This document shows, piece after piece, positions 14,449 to 23,209 of a DNA stretch of 33,151 bases. The notes beneath the pieces were generated by a model, which was not told the origin of the DNA, made no database searches, and saw only the letters and a program-made list of their open reading frames with translations. The position numbers and the translations under genes were made by a program. Numbering within the stretch: position 1 is the first letter of the stretch; each line of letters starts with the position of its first letter. The stretch comes from Fimbriimonas sp. (lineage in GTDB: Bacteria; Armatimonadota; Fimbriimonadia; Fimbriimonadales; Fimbriimonadaceae). The stretch is from contig JARLGV010000109.1 of NCBI GenBank assembly GCA_031292555.1, forward strand, positions 1-33,151, given 5' to 3'.

Positions 14449-16809
14449 ATGCTTGCAGCGGCTCTTTGCGTATCGGCGCTCATGTCGGCCCCAATTGCTA
14501 CGGTCACGTTGAAGACTGGCCTTACTATATCGAAGAGTTGCCATGTGACTCCTCGAGGTTATTTGCTGCCAACGCCCCAGGGGACGGCCAGGGCAGGCGA
14601 CGAAGAGATCCCGGCCCTGAAGCCGGCGATCGTGATCCGAGGCAGCAACTTGGTCGTCGATTTCGCCGGCTCGGTCTTGCGCGGCACGCCTGCGACCACC
14701 GAGCCGGATCAGCGCAAGGGTCTGGGAATCCTCGTCGAGGGCAAGAACATCACCCTGAAGAACCTAACCGTACACGGCTACAAAGTCGCGGTTTGGGCGA
14801 AGGGCTGTCAGGGGCTTACGATCACCGGTTCCAACTTCTCCGACAACTGGAAGCAGCGCCTCATGTCTACCGTCGACAAAGAGGACGAGAGCGACTGGCA
14901 GAGCTATCACCACAACGAGCACAACGAGTGGCTTCGCTACGGAGCGGGGATCTATCTGGAGGGTTGCCACCGGTTTAAGGTGAACAAGACCGTCATCCAA
15001 GGCGGCCAGTGCGGCCTGATGCTCGTCCGATCCGACGGCGGCTTGGTGGAACTGAACGACTTCTCATTTCTAAGCGGAGTCGGCCTGGGACTCTATCGAT
15101 CGTCCGGTAACCGGGTTTTGAACAACAAAATCGACTGGTGCGTTAGGGGCTTTTCCTATGGCGTCTATAACCGGGGCCAGGACTCGGCAGGGATTCTGAT
15201 CTTCGAGCAGTGCAACGGAAACGTCTTCGCGTTCAACTCTGTCACCCACGGCGGGGACGGGTTCTTCCTATGGGCCGGCCAGACCACGATGGACACCGGC
15301 AAAGGTGGATGCAACGGTAATGTCCTCTATGGAAATGACTTCAGCCACTCGCCCTGCAATGCGATCGAGGCGACCTTCAGCTCCAACATTTTCGTGAACA
15401 ACAAGCTGGTGGAATGCTGGCACGGCGTATGGGGCGGCTACTCGTTCGACACCAAGATCGTGGCCAACGTGTTCGCCTACAACGGAGAAGCGATCGCGAT
15501 TGAGCACGGGCAGGATATCGCGATCAACCACAACCTGTTCTACCGGGACAACTCCGGCATCAACCTTTGGCAGGACCCGATCGGCGACAAGAGCTGGCCG
15601 TATGCGAAACACCACGACACCGACAGCCGCGACTACCAGATCGCCGGCAATCAATTCGATGGAACGACCACGACGGCGGTTCAGATTCGCAACTCCAGGC
15701 GCTCGATGATCGGCGGGAATCGGTTTGAGAACTGCGGATCCGCCTTCAAGGAGTCGGGCGCCTGTCCCGATAGCCGGATCGACCTTGGGCAGGTTGCCTC
15801 GGGCAAGGTTCCTCCGAAGACAATCTCGACCGGTGGCCAGCCCGTACAGGGGACGAGCAACAACATTCATGAGTACCTCCGGCGATTTGATATTCCGTGG
15901 GCGCCCTTTGCCGATGTGCAAGCCTTGCAACGGGTCCAGCGCAACCTGTCTGCTGCGGAGCAGCGGGTCGTCGATGGAGGACTATCGGTAGTTGGGGGCT
16001 CGCCGAAGCAGAGCGCTTTTCTCAAACCGGGAGCCCTGCGCGGCCAGCGCTACATCTTGGTCGACGAGTGGGGCCCCTACGACTTCAAGTCTCCCAAGCT
16101 CTGGCCTCGTGAGGTGCTCTCGGGCGGAGCAACCGGAGGGCGAACCAGCCGACGATATGAGATCCTCGGCCCCAAGGGAGTCTGGCGCCTCGCGAAGAAG
16201 TCGGATGGCATCACGCTCTCCGCATCCACCGGAACCGTGCCCGGATTCGTAGACGTGGAGATGCCGAGCAAACAGGGCGGCCTCACCCAGATCGAATTGG
16301 AGTATATCGGCGGCATAACCACTGACTACCGAGGCATCGTCTCGCCAGCCGGCAAGCCAGTGAAGTTCGGCTTCAAGCAATTCTTCGCCCCGATCGCCTG
16401 GGACGTGAGGTTCTTCAAATGGACCGATGCGAACGACCCTCGCACCCAGGCGGCGGCGTTTGACAAACTCATCGCGGGAGACCCTATCAAGGAGCTTCAC
16501 ACCGATCGTCTTGAATTCGCAGGTGGCTCCTTCGACCCGGCAGTAGGCGCCGACCACTTCGCCACGATCTGCAACGGAACGTTCACGGTCCCGGCGGGAG
16601 ACTACAAGCTGGAGTTGACGACTGACGACGGCGCCCGCGTTTGGGTCGACGACAAAGCGGTTGTCACCGATGCATGGAAGTATCAGGGCCCAACCCTATA
16701 CACGGCGAACCTACACCTCGACGGTACCGAACACAAGATTCGTGTCGAGCACTTCCAGATCGACGGATATGCCCAATTGAAAGTCGTCCTCCGCCCAACC
16801 GGGGGATAG
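14449..16809 (+). CDS. secreted right-handed beta-helix protein with C-terminal PA14-like domain
   Basis: A 786-residue exported protein: the leader MLAAALCVSALMSAPIATV is followed by a parallel beta-helix with many rungs of the type GLTITGSNFSDN, NRVLNNKIDW, GNVLYGNDFSHS and DIAINHNLFYRDNSGI (about residues 50-450, NosD/PbH1 style). The section DYRGIVSPAGKPVKFGFKQF and the preceding part form a separate beta-rich module. The end (GTFTVPAGDYKLELTTDDGARVWVDD onward) is a PA14-like carbohydrate-binding module similar to the one on the GH20 enzyme in this window. Beta-helix proteins of this kind are often polysaccharide lyases or epimerases, but I see no catalytic motif that decides this. It is monocistronic, with a TATCCT box 6 bases before the ATG. 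A four-hairpin element follows the stop. Confidence 0.88.
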   Translation: MLAAALCVSALMSAPIATVTLKTGLTISKSCHVTPRGYLLPTPQGTARAGDEEIPALKPAIVIRGSNLVVDFAGSVLRGTPATTEPDQRKGLGILVEGKNITLKNLTVHGYKVAVWAKGCQGLTITGSNFSDNWKQRLMSTVDKEDESDWQSYHHNEHNEWLRYGAGIYLEGCHRFKVNKTVIQGGQCGLMLVRSDGGLVELNDFSFLSGVGLGLYRSSGNRVLNNKIDWCVRGFSYGVYNRGQDSAGILIFEQCNGNVFAFNSVTHGGDGFFLWAGQTTMDTGKGGCNGNVLYGNDFSHSPCNAIEATFSSNIFVNNKLVECWHGVWGGYSFDTKIVANVFAYNGEAIAIEHGQDIAINHNLFYRDNSGINLWQDPIGDKSWPYAKHHDTDSRDYQIAGNQFDGTTTTAVQIRNSRRSMIGGNRFENCGSAFKESGACPDSRIDLGQVASGKVPPKTISTGGQPVQGTSNNIHEYLRRFDIPWAPFADVQALQRVQRNLSAAEQRVVDGGLSVVGGSPKQSAFLKPGALRGQRYILVDEWGPYDFKSPKLWPREVLSGGATGGRTSRRYEILGPKGVWRLAKKSDGITLSASTGTVPGFVDVEMPSKQGGLTQIELEYIGGITTDYRGIVSPAGKPVKFGFKQFFAPIAWDVRFFKWTDANDPRTQAAAFDKLIAGDPIKELHTDRLEFAGGSFDPAVGADHFATICNGTFTVPAGDYKLELTTDDGARVWVDDKAVVTDAWKYQGPTLYTANLHLDGTEHKIRVEHFQIDGYAQLKVVLRPTGG

Positions 16810-16882
16810 ACATCAAGCGGCGTCCGGCCGACCGTGGTCATCGAACCTTTCGCACGAATCGCCTCCGCAGCCGTCGAATCGT

Positions 16883-16963
16883 CCCCTTCGGGGCCGGTTT
16901 GACCGGCGGCGTCCGGTCCCAGGGCTTTCGCCCTGGGCTGGCAGAATCTTGCCCCGTTGGGGC
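16883..16963. repeat. REP-like cluster of four perfect hairpins
   Basis: In 81 bases there are four short perfect stems: cccc-ttc-gggg (16883-16893), ccggt-ttg-accgg (16894-16906), cccagggc-tttc-gccctggg (16918-16937) and gcccc-gtt-ggggc (16951-16963). The 11-mer gcggcgtccgg occurs at 16817-16827 and again at 16906-16916. It sits between convergent genes. The pattern is like the extragenic palindromic repeats common in planctomycete-, acidobacterium- and verrucomicrobium-type genomes. It may also end transcription from both sides. Confidence 0.7.
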
Positions 16964-16994
16964 TTCAAAGGCGAGCTGTTGCTCCGTCTTCGAA

Positions 16995-17834
16995 TTAGCC
17001 TCGAAGGTCTTGCCGTAACTCGTCTTCGGCTTCCTTGAGCTGCCGAAGTTCGGCAAGCGTGGCTTCGAGGGCGCTGCCGGGTTTGGGGGCGCCCGATATC
17101 AGTTCCTCGCCGGCCAGGCGCCGGGAAACGACTTCGACCTGATCAGCCATTTCAAGTAACTTCTCGGCGACTCCGCGGGCCTCGTCATGGAACGGTGAGA
17201 TTTGGTCCAACCTACCCTTGGTTGTCAGAAAATCCTGACCGACGACTTCGTCCACGAGTTCGGTCCAGGCCCAACGGCTGGGTCGGGTCGGAATCGACGT
17301 GGCGAAGAGTACGAGCAGTTCCTGCATGCCCTGATCGATTGCGAGGAGCGACTGCTCTCGCGCCGAGCGCAGGTGGCCAGGAAGGTCCGCCCGTCGCCAA
17401 TAGGGCGACTCCAACGCGGCCTTTGCGCGGTGCCAATTACGGGCGCCCTCTTCCAGAACCGACGAGACTTCGATGCTCAGATCGCGATGAAGCCGACGCT
17501 TATCGAGGATGGCTTCTAGCCGCTCCGCGATCTGGCGGGCTTCGCGGCGCAGCCGGATCTGGGCGGGCTCGACTCTCGCCCGCTTAGCGGCGACTCCCCA
17601 TGCCCCGAGCATATAGCCGATGAAGGTGACGAAGCCGGCGAAGAACCCACCGCCCGCCGACTGGACGCCTCCGCTCGCCGACATCGCGATGAATCCTACG
17701 ACAGCGGCGACCACTCCACCGGTCGCGACGGTGGTGGGCGTGATTCCGATCGTCCATCCGCGCCGCCAGTCGACCGCCCAATGAATGTATTGGGTGAGAT
17801 AAGGAAACTGCTGGGATCGATTCCGCTTAGGCAT
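16995..17834 (-). CDS. membrane protein with two N-terminal helices and long helical cytoplasmic tail, unknown function
   Basis: 279 residues. A basic N-terminus (MPKRNRSQQF) and amphipathic stretch precede two hydrophobic segments, TTVATGGVVAAVVGFIAM and GGGFFAGFVTFIGYMLGAWG, with a Gly-rich hairpin between. From about residue 84 (KRARVEPAQIRLRREARQ) the protein is Arg/Glu-rich and predicted helical to the end, finishing in a coiled-coil-like ATLAELRQLKEAEDELRQDLRG. I do not recognise a family and see no catalytic motif. It is 74 bases downstream of ruvB on the same strand and could be read through from ruvAB, though no functional link is evident. The start ATG at 17834 has no close -10 box. 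It ends in the gap carrying the REP-like hairpins. Confidence 0.75.
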   Translation of the reverse strand: MPKRNRSQQFPYLTQYIHWAVDWRRGWTIGITPTTVATGGVVAAVVGFIAMSASGGVQSAGGGFFAGFVTFIGYMLGAWGVAAKRARVEPAQIRLRREARQIAERLEAILDKRRLHRDLSIEVSSVLEEGARNWHRAKAALESPYWRRADLPGHLRSAREQSLLAIDQGMQELLVLFATSIPTRPSRWAWTELVDEVVGQDFLTTKGRLDQISPFHDEARGVAEKLLEMADQVEVVSRRLAGEELISGAPKPGSALEATLAELRQLKEAEDELRQDLRG

Positions 17835-17908
17835 CGCTGTTCATTCAAACGGTCGACGAGCCGGTCGGGTTTTGGCTGTCGTCAAAAAGCCATCCAAACG
17901 ACCTTCCT

Positions 17909-18946
17909 TCACTCGCCGTCGTCAAGTTCGAGTTCAGGCGTCTGCTCCCGCTTCGGTGGCTTCAGCCCAAGCTGCTTGTAGGCCAGGTGAGTGGCGATTC
18001 GGCCCCGTGGCGTTCGCTGCAGCATCCCTATCTGGAGCAGATACGGCTCGTAGACGTCTTCAATCGTCGTCGGATCCTCGCCCGTGCTTGCGGCCAAGGT
18101 GTCGAGCCCGACCGGACCTCCTCGGTACCGCTCGATCATGATCCGCAAAATCGTAAGATCGATACGGTCAAGTCCGAGGTGATCGATCTCCAGTGCCCGA
18201 CATGCCTTCTCCGTGATGTACCTGTCGATGGCGGCCAGGTCCTCGACCTGGGCGAAATCACGCACCCTTCTCAGGAGGCGATTCGCTATGCGCGGCGTGC
18301 CCCGCGCCCGCTTCGCTATCTCGTCGGCGCCCGTCTTCTCGATCTTGTAGCCAAGGATGCTTGCCGACCGGCTGATGATCTCGAAGAGGTCCTGGTGGTT
18401 GTAGAACTGAAAGTGGGAGATGATGCCGAACCGGTCTCGCAACGGACCAGTCAAAAGGCCCTGCCGTGTGGTTGCGCCGACGACCGTAAAACGAGGAACG
18501 TCCAGCCGGATGGACCGTGCCGCCGGACCTTTGCCGATCATGATATCGACCTTGGAATCCTCCATTGCGGGATACAGGATCTCCTCGACCGGACGGCTGA
18601 GCCGGTGAATTTCGTCGATGAACAGGACGGCGCCCGGATCCAGATTCGTGAGAATGCCGACCAGGTCTCCGGGACGGTCGATCGCCGGCCCGGACGTGAC
18701 GTGAATCGTCGCGCCCATCTCGTTAGCAACGATGTTCGCGAGGGTCGTCTTTCCTAGGCCGGGAGGTCCGTAAAGGAGAACGTGGTCGAGCGGCTCGTTC
18801 CGTTGGCGGGCCGCCTTCAGGAAGATGGCGAGGTTCTGCTTGAGTTGTTCTTGGCCGATGAACTCGCTGAGCCACTTCGGGCGCAGCGAGAGGTCGAAGG
18901 AACGGTCCTCGATATTGCCTTCTGGATCCAGATCGTTGTCGCGCAT
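17909..18946 (-). CDS. ruvB: Holliday junction branch migration ATPase RuvB
   Basis: Hexameric AAA+ motor that drives branch migration of Holliday junctions with RuvA in recombinational repair. 345 residues, normal length. The N-terminus has [19 protein letters not shown]; Walker A is [20 protein letters not shown]; Walker B is [12 protein letters not shown]; sensor 1 is [20 protein letters not shown]; the arginine finger region and the winged-helix end ([18 protein letters not shown]) are present. It starts 15 bases after the ruvA stop on the minus strand, with aagg 9-10 bases before the ATG, so ruvA-ruvB form an operon. No ruvC is adjacent. Confidence 0.97.
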   Translation of the reverse strand: MRDNDLDPEGNIEDRSFDLSLRPKWLSEFIGQEQLKQNLAIFLKAARQRNEPLDHVLLYGPPGLGKTTLANIVANEMGATIHVTSGPAIDRPGDLVGILTNLDPGAVLFIDEIHRLSRPVEEILYPAMEDSKVDIMIGKGPAARSIRLDVPRFTVVGATTRQGLLTGPLRDRFGIISHFQFYNHQDLFEIISRSASILGYKIEKTGADEIAKRARGTPRIANRLLRRVRDFAQVEDLAAIDRYITEKACRALEIDHLGLDRIDLTILRIMIERYRGGPVGLDTLAASTGEDPTTIEDVYEPYLLQIGMLQRTPRGRIATHLAYKQLGLKPPKREQTPELELDDGE

Positions 18947-18961
18947 GTCAGTGTGGCCTTA

Positions 18962-19558
18962 TTAGCGCTGGAGCAGCCTCAACGCCGCCCGAATCTGCTC
19001 GTGCAAATCGGCCGACTCTTGGCGAGCATCGTGGGCGGCCGCCTCGGATTCGGCCCGACGGTAACCGAGATTGAGCAGGGCGTCCACCAATTCGTCCGAC
19101 GGAGGCGCTTTCTTGGGCTGGGGCGTGGCCGCCGTCACCTTGCGCAGGAACGTCTCCTCTTGGATCTTGTCTTTGAGTTCCAAAATGATCCGCTCTGCAA
19201 GCCGTGCACCGACGCCGGTTGCACGGGTAAGGACTCGTGAATCCTGGGCGAGGATCGCGGAAGCCACCGAATCTTCGCCGACCTGTCCGATGAGCGAGAG
19301 CCCCACTTTCGGACCGCAGCCTTTCACGCTGAGAAGCAAGTCGAACAGCCGTCGCTGAAACGGGAGCATGAACCCATAGAGTGAGACCCCGTCCTCGCGA
19401 AAGATCTGCCGGATCAGCAGATCGACCCGATCTCCGATCTGGGGAAGCTGTACCAAGACGGCATCTGGCAATTGGACCTCGTAGCCCACGCCTCCCGCGT
19501 CCACAACGGCCATGCCGTTCTCAACATCAAGCAACTCGCCGCGAAGACGACCGATCAT
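18962..19558 (-). CDS. ruvA: Holliday junction DNA-binding protein RuvA
   Basis: Tetrameric DNA-binding partner of RuvB. 198 residues, of typical length. The N-terminal OB-fold starts MIGRLRGELLDVENG and includes GGVGYEVQLP and DGVSLYGF. The helix-hairpin-helix region has LLSVKGCGPKVGLSLIG and ATGVGARLAERIILELKDKI. A variable linker (QPKKAPP) leads to the C-terminal RuvB-binding UBA-like domain (DELVDALLNLGYRRAESE). It is the first gene of the ruvAB pair. A TAACAT box lies 6 bases before its ATG with no ribosome-binding site, suggesting a leaderless message. Confidence 0.96.
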   Translation of the reverse strand: MIGRLRGELLDVENGMAVVDAGGVGYEVQLPDAVLVQLPQIGDRVDLLIRQIFREDGVSLYGFMLPFQRRLFDLLLSVKGCGPKVGLSLIGQVGEDSVASAILAQDSRVLTRATGVGARLAERIILELKDKIQEETFLRKVTAATPQPKKAPPSDELVDALLNLGYRRAESEAAAHDARQESADLHEQIRAALRLLQR

Positions 19559-19564
19559 CGGTAC

Positions 19565-19570
19565 ATGTTA
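19565..19570 (-). promoter_or_regulatory. -10-like box (TAACAT) 6 bases before ruvA ATG
   Basis: Minus-strand reading TAACAT, then gtaccg, then ATG. This is the same 6-base spacing as at 14437 and 20149 and is consistent with a transcript that starts on the ATG. SOS-box-like sequence was not seen here. Confidence 0.4.
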
Positions 19571-19598
19571 GCATGTGTCTACATAAAATGGAAACCGA

Positions 19599-20105
19599 TT
19601 AGGTTTCGATGTGGCCCTTGTACGGCTTGCCGTCCTGGGTCGCCGTCGTATGGATGTTCTTCATGTGCCTGATCTGCCACCCCGTCGGAGACTTGATCCA
19701 GGTGTCGGCGCAGACGATGACGAGAACGATCTCGTGCTTCAGGTTCTTCTTCCGGTCGTGAAACGTACCGACCGTTACCTGTCGCACCATCGTGCTCGCC
19801 TTGTTCCCGTTCATCACTGCGGTGAGCACCTTTCGAGTTCGAGTTTGGAACACGCCGTTCGAGCGCGCACAACTCTCTAGCAGCATCTTCTTGTCGATCG
19901 GCCGGGCATAGGAACCGGTCTTGAAGTCGGGAGCTAGCAGACTGCCTAGCGTTTTGAGGTCTTTGGCCGAATAGGCCTTGGTGAACTGGTCATAGCGAGA
20001 TTGAAACACCTGAATCGCCCCGTTCCCCGGAGGCGCGAACGCGGACGACATGGAGACCCAGGCCAAAGCCAAAACACCTGCAGTCAATAAGCGAGTTTTG
20101 CCCAT
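19599..20105 (-). CDS. secreted NTF2/SnoaL-like small protein
   Basis: 168 residues from the ATG at 20105, which opens a clear signal peptide (MGKTRLLTAGVLALAWVSMSSAFA); a longer reading from 20141 adds 12 residues that spoil the leader. The mature part has the alpha-helix-then-sheet pattern of cone-shaped NTF2-like folds: FQSRYDQFTKAYSAKDLKTLGSLLAPDF, then strands ending in DTWIKSPTGWQIRHMKN, which is the usual W-x-x-x-x-G-W-x-I closing motif. Such proteins often bind small ligands or act as accessory domains; no specific reaction can be assigned. It is divergent from the GH172 gene across a 55-base shared promoter region. Confidence 0.75.
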   Translation of the reverse strand: MGKTRLLTAGVLALAWVSMSSAFAPPGNGAIQVFQSRYDQFTKAYSAKDLKTLGSLLAPDFKTGSYARPIDKKMLLESCARSNGVFQTRTRKVLTAVMNGNKASTMVRQVTVGTFHDRKKNLKHEIVLVIVCADTWIKSPTGWQIRHMKNIHTTATQDGKPYKGHIET

Positions 20106-20148
20106 ATTCGATACTCGCCAATGATACTCGGCTCTGGCCATAACCCCT

Positions 20149-20154
20149 TATAAT
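20149..20154 (+). promoter_or_regulatory. consensus -10 box (TATAAT) 6 bases before ATG, leaderless start
   Basis: A perfect TATAAT is followed by ctgcct and the ATG at 20161. No -35 consensus is obvious. The embedded ttataa (20148-20153) is palindromic and lies in the divergent gap, so it might serve both directions. Confidence 0.5.
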
Positions 20155-20160
20155 CTGCCT

Positions 20161-21636
20161 ATGCTCCTTGCCGTTTCGCTGATGCTCGCCCTTCAAGCTG
20201 TGTCTGGCATGCCCGACAATTTAGTTCTTCCTGCACCTTACAAGGCGATGAGGCAAGGATCGCATAACCCTGACCCTAAGAGTAATGCAGATGAAAGGCG
20301 GCTGAACCCATCGACCACCCTCACCCTGCTAGATGCTGCCGGGCCGGGGATGGTGACGCATCTATGGATGACGCTCGCCGACAGCGAGTACGGCTGGCCG
20401 AGGCTGCTGCGGCTACGGGTCTACTATGACGATTCGACTGCCCCGAGCGTCGACGTGCCTCTCGGCGACTTTTTCGCGGCCGGGCACGGACGCGAGAAAG
20501 ACGTGAATTCGCTGCCAGTTCGAAATACCAGCCAGGGGCGTGCAAAGAACTGCTATTGGCAGATGCCCTACTTGAAGCACGTCAAGATCACGTTGACAAA
20601 CGAAGGCAAGCGGCCGTCAGCGCTGACCTATTGGCAGGTGGACTATCGGGCTTACAAGTCGCTTCCAAAGGACATCCTTTACTTCCATGCCCTCTACCGG
20701 CAGGAGCTTCCCGCCGTCTCTGGGCGAAACTACGCGATCCTCGACACGAGGGGACGGGGCCAATACGTGGGCACCGTTATTAACGTGATTACGAACGAGG
20801 ACAATTGGTTCGGCGAGGGGGATGATTACTTCTATGTCGACGGCGAGAAGGAGGCGTCCCTGGCCGGCACCGGAACGGAGGACTTCTTCAGCGACGCATG
20901 GGGGCTGCACGATCAGCAGGGACTCTATACGGGCACGACGGCCGCCGGCGGGTTCCAGATGGGAGATCGCGTCAGCGCGTACCGGTGGCAGTTGCGCGAT
21001 CCGGTTCCATTCACCAAGAGCCTCCACGTGGAGATCGAGCACTCCGGATGGACAAACAAGCCGAACGGCGACGTTCATTCCGGCTTCGAAGAACGCCCTG
21101 ACGATTTCAGTTCGGTCGCCTTCTGGTACCAGACTCCGTTCCGGACCGACTTGCCGCCGCTCCCCTACGGGCCGGCCCGGCTTCCCTACGGTAACGCCAC
21201 GGTGATCGACACCGAGAACCTCTTCCCCCAGGTGAAGGCGGAAAACGGACACGTCGAAGTGCAGAAGGGCGTCTTCTGGGAGCAGAATATCCTCTTCTTC
21301 AACCAGGCCGAGAAGGGCTCGACGCTGACCGTTCCGTTCGAGGTGACCGAGGCCGACCATTACGAAGTGATGCCGACCATGATTTCGAGCTACGATTACG
21401 GCATGTACACGGCCGAACTGGACGGCAAGCCGGTTGGTGGCACGATGAATCTCTACGCCTCGGACGTCCTAATGCCTCAGGGCTATCCGCTCGGACGGTT
21501 CGATCTCATCAAGGGAACCCATGTGCTGAAGTTCAAGTGCGTGGGCAAATCCGATTCGTCGGCCGGGTACTTCCTCGGCGTGCATCAGATCGTGCTGTCC
21601 AAGACATCGAAGGCCTACCCGCCGATCCGGAACTGA
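20161..21636 (+). CDS. secreted DUF2961 / glycoside hydrolase family 172 protein
   Basis: 491 residues with a short hydrophobic leader (MLLAVSLMLALQAVSG). Family hallmarks are GPGMVTHLWMT near residue 62, the jelly-roll strands, NWFGEGDDYFYVDGE (214-228) and GTGTEDFFSDAWG (237-249), then EHSGWTNKPNGD-like sequence. GH172 enzymes act on fructofuranose or D-arabinofuranose linkages. E219 and E240 are 21 residues apart, the same spacing I recall for the two catalytic glutamates of the Bifidobacterium difructose-dianhydride enzyme. The C-terminal module (STLTVPFEVTEADHYEV to LGVHQIVL) is a second beta-sandwich with carbohydrate-binding character. The substrate here is unknown. It is led by a perfect TATAAT 6 bases before the ATG. 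Confidence 0.87.
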   Translation: MLLAVSLMLALQAVSGMPDNLVLPAPYKAMRQGSHNPDPKSNADERRLNPSTTLTLLDAAGPGMVTHLWMTLADSEYGWPRLLRLRVYYDDSTAPSVDVPLGDFFAAGHGREKDVNSLPVRNTSQGRAKNCYWQMPYLKHVKITLTNEGKRPSALTYWQVDYRAYKSLPKDILYFHALYRQELPAVSGRNYAILDTRGRGQYVGTVINVITNEDNWFGEGDDYFYVDGEKEASLAGTGTEDFFSDAWGLHDQQGLYTGTTAAGGFQMGDRVSAYRWQLRDPVPFTKSLHVEIEHSGWTNKPNGDVHSGFEERPDDFSSVAFWYQTPFRTDLPPLPYGPARLPYGNATVIDTENLFPQVKAENGHVEVQKGVFWEQNILFFNQAEKGSTLTVPFEVTEADHYEVMPTMISSYDYGMYTAELDGKPVGGTMNLYASDVLMPQGYPLGRFDLIKGTHVLKFKCVGKSDSSAGYFLGVHQIVLSKTSKAYPPIRN

Positions 21637-21690
21637 GGGGTCCGCATAGTGTACGATAGCGCTGTCGCTATCACGCATTTGAACCTGAAC

Positions 21691-23181
21691 ATGAGCATTT
21701 CTATCGGTCTCCTGTCTGCCATTCTCACCACATCCGCCGTTATCCAAGAAGCACCCAAGAACATGACTTTTGAGACAAAGCTCAAAAGCGTGGCCGTGTT
21801 CCGAGATGGGTTCGGCTATTACGTCCGAGAGGGAAAGGTGAAGCTCGAAAACGGCTGGGCCACTACCAACCTTGTGCCAACCGCGGTCAAGGGAACGGTC
21901 TGGTTCTATTCGTTGGACACCGGAGACAAGATCGACACGATCGTAATGGGCAAAGAGAACAAGATTCAGTTTGCATCTCCCGCCGAGATCCGTACGAAAC
22001 TCAAGGACAAGATTGGCCTCAAGTTGACGGTTATTACGAAATCCAACCAGCGGTTCGAAGGCGAGTTGTCGAAGATTCTCGACGACATGCTGTTGCTCAA
22101 GGTCGGGGACGCTTTCAACGCGGTTCCGTACGATCAGGTTCAGACGATCGAGTTCGTCGGCTTCCCGGTGCGGATCAAGGTCGACACCAAGAACCCCGCC
22201 AAAGTCGCCAACATCGGCGTCGCTTACCTCCAGGAGGGCATTCGATGGGAGCCTAGCTACGTGCTTGACTTGCGGCACGGAACGGCCAACCTCAACCTAC
22301 GCGCCACGATGCAGAATACGGCAGAGAAACTGGACAAGACGGACGTGTTCTTCGTGGTGGGCGCCCCGTTTGTGGCCAATCGAGGTATCGAAGACATGAT
22401 GGCTCACATTCCAGGCGCCGAGCCAGGAATGGCGGCCAAACTCGAACTGCCTAAGAAGCTGGATCGAGAGACCCCGGTCACGGATCCCGATGCGGTAGCC
22501 CCTACGACGTCGGCGGCTCTGTCGCGCGACGAGTCGGGCGAGCTCTTCTACTACAAGAAGCCGGAGTTGAGCCTCGACACGACCGATGTTGCGATGGTGT
22601 CGATCTTCGACGTTTCGATCCCGGTCTCGCCTCGATTCGAGTGGAACGCGGATGGAGAGGAGGTCTCATACCTGCTCAGCCTGCAAAACAAGAGTGGCCA
22701 GCCGTTAACGACCGGTCCGGTGTTCGTCCTTGAGGAGGGCCGTGCGCTCGGCCAGGAGAACGTACGCTACACGCCGAACGGCGGCACCGCCGAGATCAGA
22801 CTCTCGCAAGGTATTGGCCTGAAGGTCGAAAAGCGCGAGGCAGAGGTTCGACGCGCTACGCCGGTAACCCTCGGCAAGACGGTTTTCGTCCCAGTTACCC
22901 TCGAAGGAACGCTGACGGTCACGAATTTCCGGACATCCAAGGCAACCATCACGGTTTCCAAGACGATGCGAGGCAAAGTCGGAAAGCTGTCCGACCTGGG
23001 GACCGTGAAGCAGACCCAGATACTGAACGGCGAGCCGAACCCGATCAACGACGTCGAATGGAAGCTCGACATCGCGCCCGGAACGACCAAGAAAATCACC
23101 TATACGTACGAGACCTACATGTCGGCCGAAAAGGCAGGGGCTCCGCCCGTGCCAGCCGGACCCGGCGACGACCGAGGGTGA
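21691..23181 (+). CDS. secreted DUF4139-type protein
   Basis: 496 residues from the ATG at 21691, which opens the leader MSISIGLLSAILTTSAVIQ; an upstream GTG in the same frame adds 14 unlikely residues. The N-terminal part (VAVFRDGFGYYVREGKVKLENG) has the TAV-x-x-DGFG-type opening seen in DUF4139/DUF4140 proteins. IGVAYLQEGIRWEPSYVLDL is the characteristic centre of DUF4139, and the end is the usual WKLDIAPGTTKKITYTYE. The family is of unknown function; some members are called mucoidy-inhibitor-like. It lies 54 bases after the GH172 gene and 28 bases before the Asp-box propeller gene on the same strand, so the three may share a transcript. Confidence 0.8.
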   Translation: MSISIGLLSAILTTSAVIQEAPKNMTFETKLKSVAVFRDGFGYYVREGKVKLENGWATTNLVPTAVKGTVWFYSLDTGDKIDTIVMGKENKIQFASPAEIRTKLKDKIGLKLTVITKSNQRFEGELSKILDDMLLLKVGDAFNAVPYDQVQTIEFVGFPVRIKVDTKNPAKVANIGVAYLQEGIRWEPSYVLDLRHGTANLNLRATMQNTAEKLDKTDVFFVVGAPFVANRGIEDMMAHIPGAEPGMAAKLELPKKLDRETPVTDPDAVAPTTSAALSRDESGELFYYKKPELSLDTTDVAMVSIFDVSIPVSPRFEWNADGEEVSYLLSLQNKSGQPLTTGPVFVLEEGRALGQENVRYTPNGGTAEIRLSQGIGLKVEKREAEVRRATPVTLGKTVFVPVTLEGTLTVTNFRTSKATITVSKTMRGKVGKLSDLGTVKQTQILNGEPNPINDVEWKLDIAPGTTKKITYTYETYMSAEKAGAPPVPAGPGDDRG

Positions 23182-23197
23182 CGATACTCTTTGAATT

Positions 23198-23202
23198 GGG
23201 AG
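23198..23202 (+). promoter_or_regulatory. Shine-Dalgarno GGGAG deciding a TTG start
   Basis: GGGAG ends 7 bases before the TTG at 23210. That start gives a full signal peptide to the propeller protein; the next in-frame ATG would remove it. Confidence 0.6.
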
Positions 23203-23209
23203 TAATCGA

